From Candidatus Hydrogenedentota bacterium (GTDB taxonomy: Bacteria; Hydrogenedentota; Hydrogenedentia; Hydrogenedentales; SLHB01): a stretch of 10,496 nt of DNA. Each line of letters begins with the position of its first letter. Within the stretch, counting starts at the first letter, position 1. Positions 1 to 5,146 of this stretch are shown piece by piece. The stretch spans positions 1 to 10,496 of the forward strand of contig JAJDAB010000053.1 of assembly GCA_029262095.1 (NCBI GenBank). The letters are read 5' to 3'. The translations under genes were made by a program, and so were the position numbers. A model generated the notes under the pieces. That model had not been told where the DNA came from, searched no databases, and saw only the letters and a list, made by a program, of their open reading frames with translations.

Positions 1-1
1 C

Positions 2-446
2 CTTACGAGAGAACGCAACACCGTAACTAAAGAAAAACTCCGACTACATTAGGCGCTTCCAAGACTCGGAAGCGACCAAAATGTTCTATCCTCATATGAT
101 CGCGGGTATCTCGGCAGGCCCCGAGTCGGCCGAGGTCAAAGCGCGCTTCGTAACCGCATTCGAGAATTCGTCCATCGATGGAATGTTGAATTACTATCGC
201 GCAATCTTCGGGCAACTGGAAAGCGGAGCGCTCTCTGAAGAAGTTCCGAACCTGAAAATGCCGGTGCTTCAATTTCATGGGTTGCTGGATACCGCAGTAG
301 ACAAAGACGGTTTGCGTGATACGTGGAATTGGGTTGATGCCGATTACACGCTCGTAACGGTTCCTTCGTCGAATCACTGGGTCCAACGCGATGGCGCGGA
401 AATCGTAACCAGCACAATGCGTGGCTGGCTAGACGCGCGGAAGTAA
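2..446 (+). CDS. Epoxide-hydrolase-like alpha/beta hydrolase, C-terminal part, apparent frameshift
   Basis: This is the last part of an alpha/beta-hydrolase-fold enzyme; the nucleophile half lies before the window. Counting from the ATG at 81, the visible parts are a cap-domain segment with MLNYYR (Tyr38/39, the usual place of the epoxide-polarising Tyr), the acid loop HGLLDTA (Asp70) and the catalytic His in SNHW (His99), followed by the usual C-terminal helix. The ATG at 81 is unlikely to be the true start. Family-like sequence (NSDYIRRFQ) is encoded just before it in the same frame, which is closed by TAA at 24-26. The +1-shifted frame from base 2 reads LTRERNTVTKE, also family-like. The two join if one A of the A5 run at 33-37 is removed. 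This is either a real frameshift (pseudogene) or a homopolymer error. A haloalkane dehalogenase or plain esterase remains possible. Confidence 0.7.
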
Positions 447-457
447 CTTGTAAATAA

Positions 458-554
458 GTCATCCCGAGCGTAGTCGAGGGATCTACCCGGACTCCTAAAG
501 GAGTTTTGAAACTTCAAGTAGATCCCTCGGCTACGCTCGGGATGACATTTTTTT
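458..554 (+). terminator. 29-bp palindrome (GTCATCCC type) with T7 tail
   Basis: Arms 458-486 and 518-546 pair over 28 of 29 positions around a 31-base loop, which itself holds a small ACTCC/GGAGT hairpin (491-504). A run of seven T (548-554) follows directly, so it can act as a Rho-independent terminator for the hydrolase ending at 446. For the convergent gene ending at 609 the opposite side is only modestly T-rich. The same arms recur at 3065-3152, so this is a dispersed repeat as well as a terminator. Confidence 0.7.
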
Positions 555-566
555 GTTAGGCTTGCG

Positions 567-594
567 GGCCATCGTTGTGGCCGGTCTCCCGACC
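567..594. repeat. Two small hairpins after the membrane-protein gene
   Basis: GGCC (567-570) pairs with GGCC (579-582), and GGTC (583-586) pairs with GACC (591-594) around TCCC. They lie between the palindrome and the convergent gene end at 609. They may be another short dispersed hairpin or a weak terminator for the minus-strand gene. There is no T-run on the minus-strand side. Confidence 0.25.
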
Positions 595-608
595 GCGCCG
601 CATTCCAT

Positions 609-1055
609 TCACTCCCTGGCAATCGCACCCTTAAACACTGCACCCATCGATGCGATCACCGTGAACACCGCGGCAATGAACAGCACGAACATGATGCTGT
701 TCGATACTCCGCCGCCGAATTCGAGGCCGCGCCCGCCGAAGATGGGGCCGATGATTGATGCGCTCATATTGCCCCAGGATGTGATGATGAGCCCCCAAGC
801 GACGAGCGATTGAAGACGTGGCGAGAGGCGCAACTTGTCGCCTGCTGCCGCTACGGCGATAAGTGTCAAGCCGTTCAACACGCCTTCGAGGTGCGCCATT
901 TTCCAACCGCGCACATCGCCCGGCGGTTTCCAGCCACCCGCGTCGGGTGCTGCTTCTGCGAGGATGGCGAAGCCGAAGGGGAATCCGGCCCCCATTCCGA
1001 CAAGAAACACGAGCGCGCCGTTCGCGATCATAATGCGTTGTAGACGTTCGTTCAT
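609..1055 (-). CDS. Styrene-oxide-isomerase-like four-helix membrane protein
   Basis: Predicted 148-aa integral membrane protein with four hydrophobic segments near residues 8-32, 55-73, 82-104 and 117-140. Length, topology and motifs match styrene oxide isomerase (StyC), a trimeric heme-b membrane enzyme that isomerises aryl epoxides to aldehydes. Shared features are GW-x3-H-x5-N (His55 and Asn61, matching StyC His58 heme ligand and Asn64), a W-x-N in helix 3 (Trp94, Asn96) and RGL-x-FG (109-114). StyC Asp95 and Tyr103 align with Thr92 and Ser100 here, so heme binding looks plausible but the same isomerase chemistry does not follow. The alignment is against the remembered StyC sequence. The ATG at 1055 has GGAG ten bases upstream (1066-1069). 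The gene is transcribed alone, divergently from the DUF4159 gene. A distant family member of different function is the main alternative. Confidence 0.65.
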   Translation of the reverse strand: MNERLQRIMIANGALVFLVGMGAGFPFGFAILAEAAPDAGGWKPPGDVRGWKMAHLEGVLNGLTLIAVAAAGDKLRLSPRLQSLVAWGLIITSWGNMSASIIGPIFGGRGLEFGGGVSNSIMFVLFIAAVFTVIASMGAVFKGAIARE

Positions 1056-1227
1056 AACAAGAGTTCTCCGTTCGAAGTTCGTTTGGCGCGGGCAAATTTC
1101 ATTATTGGCGATTCTAGTGCCAAGTCACTTGTGTGTCTATTCAGTCTCGGCGGGTTAACGCTTGTCGGAGCGTCGCCAGTTGTTGAAAAGTACCATTGCG
1201 GTTAGAATGCCAATCTGGTCACAGTAC

Positions 1228-2106
1228 ATGCTGAATCTTCGCACACTCTTCCGACCCGCTTCGCTTCTTCTGGCCTTGGCTGCGCTATCGCTTCTTGCGA
1301 CCGATTTGCGGCAGGCGTTCGCCCAACAAGATTGGGGTGGCGGATCGTGGCGAGGCGGTGGAGGTGGTTGGACCATCGGCCCGCGACGCCCCACGAATGA
1401 TTGTCCTGATCCGGGTACCTTCACGTTTTGCCGGTTGCAATACACAGACATCCGCCGCGAACCGCTTGGCCACGGATGGAACACCGACTATCCGGACTCC
1501 GACATCAACTTCATGATTCGATTGTCGCAACTCACGACGATTCCAATTAACCGACAAGCCAACGGCGATCCGGACCACGTGGTATTGGAACCCGCCGATG
1601 ATCGCCTCTTCAATTATCCGTTTGTCTTTTTGTCCGACGCAGGTACGGTCGGTTTTTCGAACAAAGAAGTTGAAAACCTGCGGAACTATTTGTTGCGCGG
1701 TGGTTTCTTACACGCGGATGATTTTTGGGGTGAAGAGGCTTGGGAGAATTGGGCCTTTGAAATCGGTCAGGTTCTTCCGCCGGATAAGTATCCTATCCTC
1801 GATGTAAAACCTGATGATGAAATCATGAACATCGTGTTCAAGATTCCCGAAGTACCGCAGATTCCTTCGATTCAACATTGGAACCGTTCCGGTGGGGACA
1901 TCTCGGAACGCGGTGATGCGTCGGCTGAGCCGCACTTTCGCTATATCAAAGATTTAGACGGTCGCATCATGGTCGTCATGACCCACAACACCGATATCGC
2001 CGATGGCTGGGAACGCGAGGGTGAAAACGAGGAGTATTTCCATGAGTTTTCGGTCAAGGCGTATCCGCTCGGTATTAATATTGTCGTGTACGCGATGACT
2101 CACTAG
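1228..2106 (+). CDS. Secreted DUF4159 domain protein
   Basis: A 292-aa exported protein of unknown function. From the chosen ATG it starts with a signal peptide: Arg5 and Arg9, a hydrophobic core of Leu/Ala at about 12-24, and likely cleavage at AFA|QQ after residue 32. A Gly/Trp-rich linker follows (about 34-51). The rest (about 64-292) is a DUF4159 domain, recognised by TFTFCRLQY, TDYPDSDINF, NYPFVF, LRGGFLHADDFWGE, MVVMTHNTD, DGWEREGENEEYF and the C-terminal YPLGINIVVYAMTH. No catalytic role is established for this family, which is common in planctomycete-like and related genomes. The frame is open back to a TTG at 1162 and an ATG at 1207. I prefer 1228 because it gives a normal-length signal peptide; no start has a strong Shine-Dalgarno, so the start is uncertain. 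A compound hairpin element follows the stop. Confidence 0.85.
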   Translation: MLNLRTLFRPASLLLALAALSLLATDLRQAFAQQDWGGGSWRGGGGGWTIGPRRPTNDCPDPGTFTFCRLQYTDIRREPLGHGWNTDYPDSDINFMIRLSQLTTIPINRQANGDPDHVVLEPADDRLFNYPFVFLSDAGTVGFSNKEVENLRNYLLRGGFLHADDFWGEEAWENWAFEIGQVLPPDKYPILDVKPDDEIMNIVFKIPEVPQIPSIQHWNRSGGDISERGDASAEPHFRYIKDLDGRIMVVMTHNTDIADGWEREGENEEYFHEFSVKAYPLGINIVVYAMTH

Positions 2107-2112
2107 CTGGTG

Positions 2113-2234
2113 TGGAGTGCGGCGGCTTGCTGCCGCTTTCATCGAGCGAGCTTGCTCGCGATTGCTGAGTTTAGACTTCGGGGGCGTCAAGGCAAGCCTT
2201 GACATTAAAAGCGGTAGCAAGCTACCGCACTCCA
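2113..2234. repeat. Compound REP-like element of four hairpins
   Basis: Outer arms 2113-2140 and 2207-2234 pair over 24 of 28 positions. Inside and within the arms lie four hairpins: 2119-2136, 2146-2159 (perfect GCGAGC-TT-GCTCGC), 2186-2203 (perfect GTCAAGGC-AA-GCCTTGAC) and 2211-2228 (perfect GCGGTAGC-AA-GCTACCGC). Each centres on GCTTGC or GCAAGC with a two-base TT or AA loop. The layout resembles paired REP sequences (BIMEs). It starts seven bases after the DUF4159 stop and may also end that transcript, although no T-run follows. Confidence 0.7.
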
Positions 2235-2238
2235 AAAG

Positions 2239-2346
2239 TTACAAAACCGCGAATCCCGGCGCGTATTTCACGAGCCCGCCCTCAACCGGAATCGCACCTC
2301 TCCGAATCTCGTTGGCCATGAACGCGTCGTCCGCGCCATATCTGCA
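2239..2346 (-). pseudogene. Possible remnant of a gene C-terminus
   Basis: A start-less open stretch on the minus strand between stop codons at 2347-2349 and 2239-2241 encodes about 35 residues. They look protein-like rather than random: GADDAF, then RRGAIPVEGG, then YAPGFAVL. The A-I-P-V-x-G-G pattern near a C-terminus recalls the end of short-chain dehydrogenases. No ribosome site or plausible start is present; an in-frame ATG at 2319 would give only 26 residues. It lies just beyond the stop of the MBL-fold gene and next to the hairpin element. It may be debris of a deleted gene, or chance. Confidence 0.25.
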
Positions 2347-2351
2347 TCAAT

Positions 2352-3020
2352 CTACTTTGGCAGCGCGTTCGCGAAGCGTTCAAGCCTAGACGACGCGTCG
2401 AGCATCGGCGGTCCATGCCCGAAACAGATAACATCCGGTTTGAGTGATGCGACTTTGCGAATTGAACGGCGGTTTTCGTCGGGATCCGGTGTCCACATCT
2501 TTATCGGCTCGTGTAACCCAGGAATTGTTGTCATGAGGTTCATGCCGTTAAGCACATCGCCAAGTATGAGCAGGCGATCTGACTCCCGCCAATAGGCCAG
2601 GTGCCCAGGCGCATGTCCCGGCACTTCTATCACGGAGAACCCCGCGACTTCGTCGCCTTCCCGTAATCGCGTCGAGACCGGATGCGGCGGTCCGGTCCAG
2701 AAACGGTGTTGCGGCGCAGTCGACCAATTATCCGGAATGACCAGCGACCAGTCCCCGGACTCCATCGCATTGGCGTCGCCGTTTCCGCAAAGGAGCGGAA
2801 TGTTTAATCGCTCGCAAACAGCGTGGCTGGATCCCTGATGGTCCGGGTGCGCATGCGTCAATGCGTGTGCCGTGACCGTGTGGCCTTCGAGCTGCGAAAG
2901 GATGCGCTGCTCCGCCATGCGTGACCCGGCATCAACGAGCACATCGCCCATCAAGTAAATATTGATGGCGTACTTCGGGCGCCCGTGAAGGAGATAGACG
3001 TTTTCGGCAACTTGCTGCAT
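2352..3020 (-). CDS. MBL-fold metallo-hydrolase (glyoxalase II-like)
   Basis: A 222-aa single-domain metallo-beta-lactamase-fold hydrolase, probably cytoplasmic, as no signal peptide is seen. The complete dinuclear metal site is present (numbered from the ATG at 3020): THAHPDH with His56, His58, Asp60 and His61; His136 in PGHAPGH; the bridging Asp155 in LGDV; and His202 in FGHGPP. This set is typical of the hydroxyacylglutathione hydrolase/glyoxalase II-like branch, which hydrolyses thioesters or lactones; the substrate cannot be read from sequence. The frame extends to a GTG at 3032 (four more residues), but that codon lies inside a CACAGATGG-type repeat. MQQVAENVYLL is a normal family N-terminus, so ATG 3020 is chosen; neither start has a clear Shine-Dalgarno. 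It follows the halohydrin dehalogenase gene on the same strand but is separated from it by a palindrome, so cotranscription is uncertain. Confidence 0.85.
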   Translation of the reverse strand: MQQVAENVYLLHGRPKYAINIYLMGDVLVDAGSRMAEQRILSQLEGHTVTAHALTHAHPDHQGSSHAVCERLNIPLLCGNGDANAMESGDWSLVIPDNWSTAPQHRFWTGPPHPVSTRLREGDEVAGFSVIEVPGHAPGHLAYWRESDRLLILGDVLNGMNLMTTIPGLHEPIKMWTPDPDENRRSIRKVASLKPDVICFGHGPPMLDASSRLERFANALPK

Positions 3021-3027
3021 TTGATTA

Positions 3028-3057
3028 GCCACAGATGGACACAGGTTAACACGGATG
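3028..3057. repeat. CACAGATGG/ACACGGATGG-type short repeat
   Basis: The stretch carries loosely repeated units (CACAGATGG, ACACAGG, ACACGGATGG). It resembles a short intergenic repeat that I recall from many environmental bacterial genomes. It abuts the start of the MBL-fold gene and contains that gene's alternative GTG codon. Only one copy is in the window, so repeat status rests on recall. Confidence 0.4.
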
Positions 3058-3064
3058 GTTGATT

Positions 3065-3152
3065 GTCATCCCGAGCGAAGTCGAGGGATCTACGCTGAAT
3101 TCAGATGCGCCCGAACACCCCGAGTAGATTCCTCGGCTTCGCTCGGAATGAC
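3065..3152. repeat. 29-bp palindrome (GTCATCCC type), second copy
   Basis: Arms 3065-3093 and 3124-3152 pair over 26 of 29 positions around a 30-base loop. The left arm differs from the left arm at 458-486 by one base, while the loops are unrelated. It begins 14 bases beyond the stop of the halohydrin dehalogenase-like gene (stop 3167-3169, minus strand) and lacks a T-run on that side. It may still stabilise or attenuate the transcript before the MBL-fold gene. Confidence 0.75.
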
Positions 3153-3166
3153 ATGTTGCGATTGAC

Positions 3167-3856
3167 CTATCCTGTCGTCGTAGCCCAGCCGCCTGCGAAT
3201 GGAATTACTTGGCCCACGATAAAGTCGCTTTTCTCGCTCGCGAGAAACACTGCCAACGCTGCCGATTCCCAAGGCTTGGCCAACCGTTTGGCGGGCACCA
3301 CTTTTAGGATACGCGCCATCATCTCTTTGTCCGCCAACATTTCGTCGGGATAGTACGTTACATTCTCCACGTAATTCTGTGCGATAGCGTTCATTTGGAT
3401 ATTGTGCCGCGCGAGCTCGAGTCCCGCTGCGCGAACGAATGCGTTTTGCGCACCGCGTGCCGCACAATAGGCCGAGGCCCTCGGGACGCCGCGCAATGGC
3501 GCCGCGCTTGTCACGGCGACGATTTTCCCGCTGCCGCGCTCAACCATACCGGGTGTCACGGCGCGCGTGAGCTTCATCAACGGATGCGCAAGATGATCGA
3601 AGAACCCAAACCAATCCGAATCGGTTATGTCGCCAACCAGCGTCATCTCTTGTCCATCTTCCGCGAGGTTCGCGATTAGAATATCGATATCACCTGCGTC
3701 CTCGATCGCCGCTTCCGCCGCACCGTGTTCGCGCAAGTCGGACGTATTCATGGTGACGTCCGCGCCATCGCGTTCGAGCGCCTTCGCGATCGGCACACCC
3801 ATATAGCGGTCCGCGTCAGTGACCAGTGCACGCTTACCTTCTAACAATTTTGACAC
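3167..3856 (-). CDS. Halohydrin dehalogenase-like SDR-fold protein
   Basis: A 229-aa Rossmann-fold protein of the short-chain dehydrogenase superfamily in which the oxidoreductase signatures are replaced. The N-terminal TG-x3-G-x-G dinucleotide motif is instead T13-x4-Y18-x-G20, and the catalytic Y-x3-K is Y130-x3-R134 with S117 exactly 12 residues before the Tyr. T-x4-F/Y-x-G and S-x12-Y-x3-R are the two signatures of halohydrin dehalogenases (HheC: Ser132, Tyr145, Arg149), which convert vicinal haloalcohols to epoxides and halide without NAD(P). Further HheC-like parts are TSAAP (116-120), QNYVEN (160-165, halide-site loop) and FLAS-x7-GQV-x3-AGGW near the C-terminus. The GTG start at 3856 has GGGAG six bases upstream. 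It is the last gene of a four-gene run. A routine pipeline would call it an SDR oxidoreductase; a non-catalytic SDR relative is the alternative. Confidence 0.75.
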   Translation of the reverse strand: MSKLLEGKRALVTDADRYMGVPIAKALERDGADVTMNTSDLREHGAAEAAIEDAGDIDILIANLAEDGQEMTLVGDITDSDWFGFFDHLAHPLMKLTRAVTPGMVERGSGKIVAVTSAAPLRGVPRASAYCAARGAQNAFVRAAGLELARHNIQMNAIAQNYVENVTYYPDEMLADKEMMARILKVVPAKRLAKPWESAALAVFLASEKSDFIVGQVIPFAGGWATTTG

Positions 3857-3862
3857 AGTGGT

Positions 3863-3868
3863 CTCCCG
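3863..3868 (-). promoter_or_regulatory. Shine-Dalgarno fixing the GTG start of the dehalogenase-like gene
   Basis: On the minus strand CGGGAG ends six bases before the GTG at 3856. It lies within the 18-base gap after the small membrane protein gene. Confidence 0.6.
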
Positions 3869-3874
3869 AAGTTC

Positions 3875-4078
3875 CTACGTTGCGTCCCACAAACCGCGGA
3901 GCAATTCCCATATCTTTTCCCCGATTAGCGCACCAGCAATGCCGCCGACGGGCGTCGCGGCACCGATTATCGGCCAACGAACCTCATCAAGCCAAAACAG
4001 CATGGCGAACAGAGCGATTCCGGTGACACCTACTGCACCGACGATGGCGTAGAGTATTCGGTCTGACCAATCCATCAT
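3875..4078 (-). CDS. Small two-helix membrane protein
   Basis: A 67-aa protein with two hydrophobic helices (about residues 8-30 and 35-52), joined by a short acidic/basic turn (DEVRW), and a charged C-terminal amphipathic end (EKIWELLRGLWDAT). Glycine-rich packing (GAVGVTG, GGIAGALIG) suggests tight helix pairing. I do not recognise the family. GGAGG lies one base before the first ATG (4078) and four bases before the second (4075), so the second ATG may be used. It sits 18 bases before the dehalogenase-like gene and 30 bases after the monooxygenase gene, so it is probably cotranscribed with both. Confidence 0.65.
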   Translation of the reverse strand: MMDWSDRILYAIVGAVGVTGIALFAMLFWLDEVRWPIIGAATPVGGIAGALIGEKIWELLRGLWDAT

Positions 4079-4108
4079 GCCTCCAAGATCTCTTCCATTC
4101 GACTGGCG

Positions 4109-4414
4109 CTACAAATCGACGACGTGATAACCCTCGAATTGCGGATGACTCAACACCAGCCCTTCGGGCATCCGTGCCTGACGATGTGCTTTAACGAATG
4201 CTTCGCTCTCCGTCCAGGTCTTAAACGCTTCTTCCGACTGCCACGTCGAGTGCGAGATAAATGTAGTCGCATCCTCGCCAGGCGCCTCGCGTAACAACTT
4301 AAAATCGAGAATACCTTCAACCTCGTCGAGATAGCTGTCGCGCGTACGCCACACAGTCTCGAATTCTTCTTCACGGCCGATTGCGACTGGGAAACGGTTC
4401 ATTGCGATATACAT
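4109..4414 (-). CDS. Antibiotic biosynthesis monooxygenase-fold protein (IsdG/HmoA-like)
   Basis: A 101-aa dimeric alpha/beta-barrel (ABM) domain protein. Numbered from the ATG at 4414, it keeps the Asn-Trp-His set of heme-degrading monooxygenases: Asn6 in MNRF, Trp58 in STWQSEEAF and His77 in VKAHRQAR. This suggests an IsdG/HmoA-type heme monooxygenase; many ABM proteins of this shape have other or unknown roles. The frame continues upstream to a GTG at 4444, but that would add ten residues foreign to the family. ATG 4414 has AAGAGG six bases upstream and is clearly the better start. It lies 42 bases after the NTF2-like gene and 30 bases before the membrane protein gene, in the same presumed operon. 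Confidence 0.8.
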   Translation of the reverse strand: MYIAMNRFPVAIGREEEFETVWRTRDSYLDEVEGILDFKLLREAPGEDATTFISHSTWQSEEAFKTWTESEAFVKAHRQARMPEGLVLSHPQFEGYHVVDL

Positions 4415-4418
4415 TGCA

Positions 4419-4426
4419 TTCCTCTT
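4419..4426 (-). promoter_or_regulatory. Shine-Dalgarno deciding the monooxygenase start
   Basis: AAGAGGAA on the minus strand precedes the ATG at 4414, with AAGAGG ending six bases before it. It supports this ATG over the GTG at 4444. Confidence 0.6.
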
Positions 4427-4456
4427 GCGTATTGGGAGGGACACGCTCCCGTTTAG

Positions 4457-4972
4457 TCAATTCTCGTCCGGCGCATTGAATGTCGCGGGCATGAGCGAGC
4501 GAAATTGCAAGCCCCATTCGCCGTCTTGAACCGTGACAATCCATAGGGCAGGAACGGTTCGATAGATGGTCCCGTCCTCTTTGTGTCGGTTGAACGTCAG
4601 CTCTACGTGGATTTTCTCCGGCGAGCTGTTCGAGACTGTGTAATCGCCTAACGAACTGTGATGCCATCCCTCACGCTTTTTCATCGCGTCGAAGTTCATC
4701 ACCAATTCCTCCGCGGAATTTGCGATGGCCATGCGGCCATTGTTCAAGAGAAACGCATGTGGATAATTCGCGATCTTTTGGAGCGCGTCATTGTCCTCGG
4801 CATTGAATGCGACGAAGAAATCGTCAATCAGTTTCTTAGCTGCGGTTTCGGCGTCGGACGTGTTGTCTTGCATGAGCGCTGTATCCGTCGTTGTGGTTAA
4901 CGCGATCAGTGCCATTAGGCACACGACCGAGCTCCGTCTAATAATTCGATGTACCGTACTTCGTTTTCGCAT
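4457..4972 (-). CDS. Secreted NTF2-like (SnoaL/DUF4440-type) protein
   Basis: A 171-aa protein with a strongly basic N-terminus (RKR, RIIRR) and a hydrophobic stretch (about 17-26), then a Thr-rich region ending near ALMQDN, which looks like a signal peptide. The body from about residue 40 has the cone-fold pattern of NTF2-like proteins: a first helix with IDDFFVAFNAEDNDAL, an YPHAF strand, and late strands ending in a Trp-containing VQDGEWGLQF. No catalytic set is evident, so binding or uncharacterised enzymatic roles are both open. ATG 4972 has GAGGG five bases upstream, while the alternative GTG at 4984 has GGGAGG directly against it. It is the first gene of the presumed operon leading to the dehalogenase-like gene; a palindrome sits 21 bases upstream. 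Confidence 0.75.
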   Translation of the reverse strand: MRKRSTVHRIIRRSSVVCLMALIALTTTTDTALMQDNTSDAETAAKKLIDDFFVAFNAEDNDALQKIANYPHAFLLNNGRMAIANSAEELVMNFDAMKKREGWHHSSLGDYTVSNSSPEKIHVELTFNRHKEDGTIYRTVPALWIVTVQDGEWGLQFRSLMPATFNAPDEN

Positions 4973-4992
4973 AGTAACCCTCACCCTCCCCT

Positions 4993-5076
4993 CGTCATTC
5001 CTGCGCAGGCGGGAATCTAGAGGTTCATGAGCCGATTGTAAACGCCTACTGATTCCCCGCCTGCGCGGGAATGACG
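4993..5076. repeat. Inverted repeat of the GTCATTCC...GCGGGAATC type
   Basis: Arms 4993-5017 and 5051-5076 pair throughout except one extra C and one mismatch, around a 33-base loop. The arm sequence is a widespread intergenic repeat type in bacteria. It lies between the end of the acyl-CoA dehydrogenase gene (5147) and the start of the NTF2-like gene (4972). It would be read after the first, and also within the 5' leader of the second if the promoter is upstream of it. Confidence 0.75.
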
Positions 5077-5146
5077 TTGAAGAAGTTGCTCGCGTCCTAA
5101 TCCCATGGCGTGAAAGGACTTGAAATAGAAGTAACTAGTGCCCAAA

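Noticed and set aside
631..1095. 154-codon minus-strand frame overlapping the membrane protein
   Set aside because: It is Arg-rich and has no domain, while the overlapping frame at 609-1055 gives a coherent four-helix protein with StyC-like motifs.
1056..1160. Divergent promoter between the SOI-like and DUF4159 genes
   Set aside because: A TAGAAT on the minus strand (1112-1117) was seen, but no partner -35 box at proper spacing and no convincing plus-strand pair.
3167..3856. Ordinary NAD(P)-dependent SDR oxidoreductase
   Set aside because: Both the glycine-rich dinucleotide motif and the catalytic Lys are absent, and the replacements fit the halohydrin dehalogenase signatures.
4457..4972. 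Limonene-epoxide-hydrolase role for the NTF2-like protein
   Set aside because: The fold class is shared and the context is tempting, but I cannot place the Arg-Asp-Asp catalytic set, and the protein appears exported.
458..5076. CRISPR array from the recurring palindromes
   Set aside because: The copies are single, kilobases apart, with long self-complementary arms and no regular spacers.
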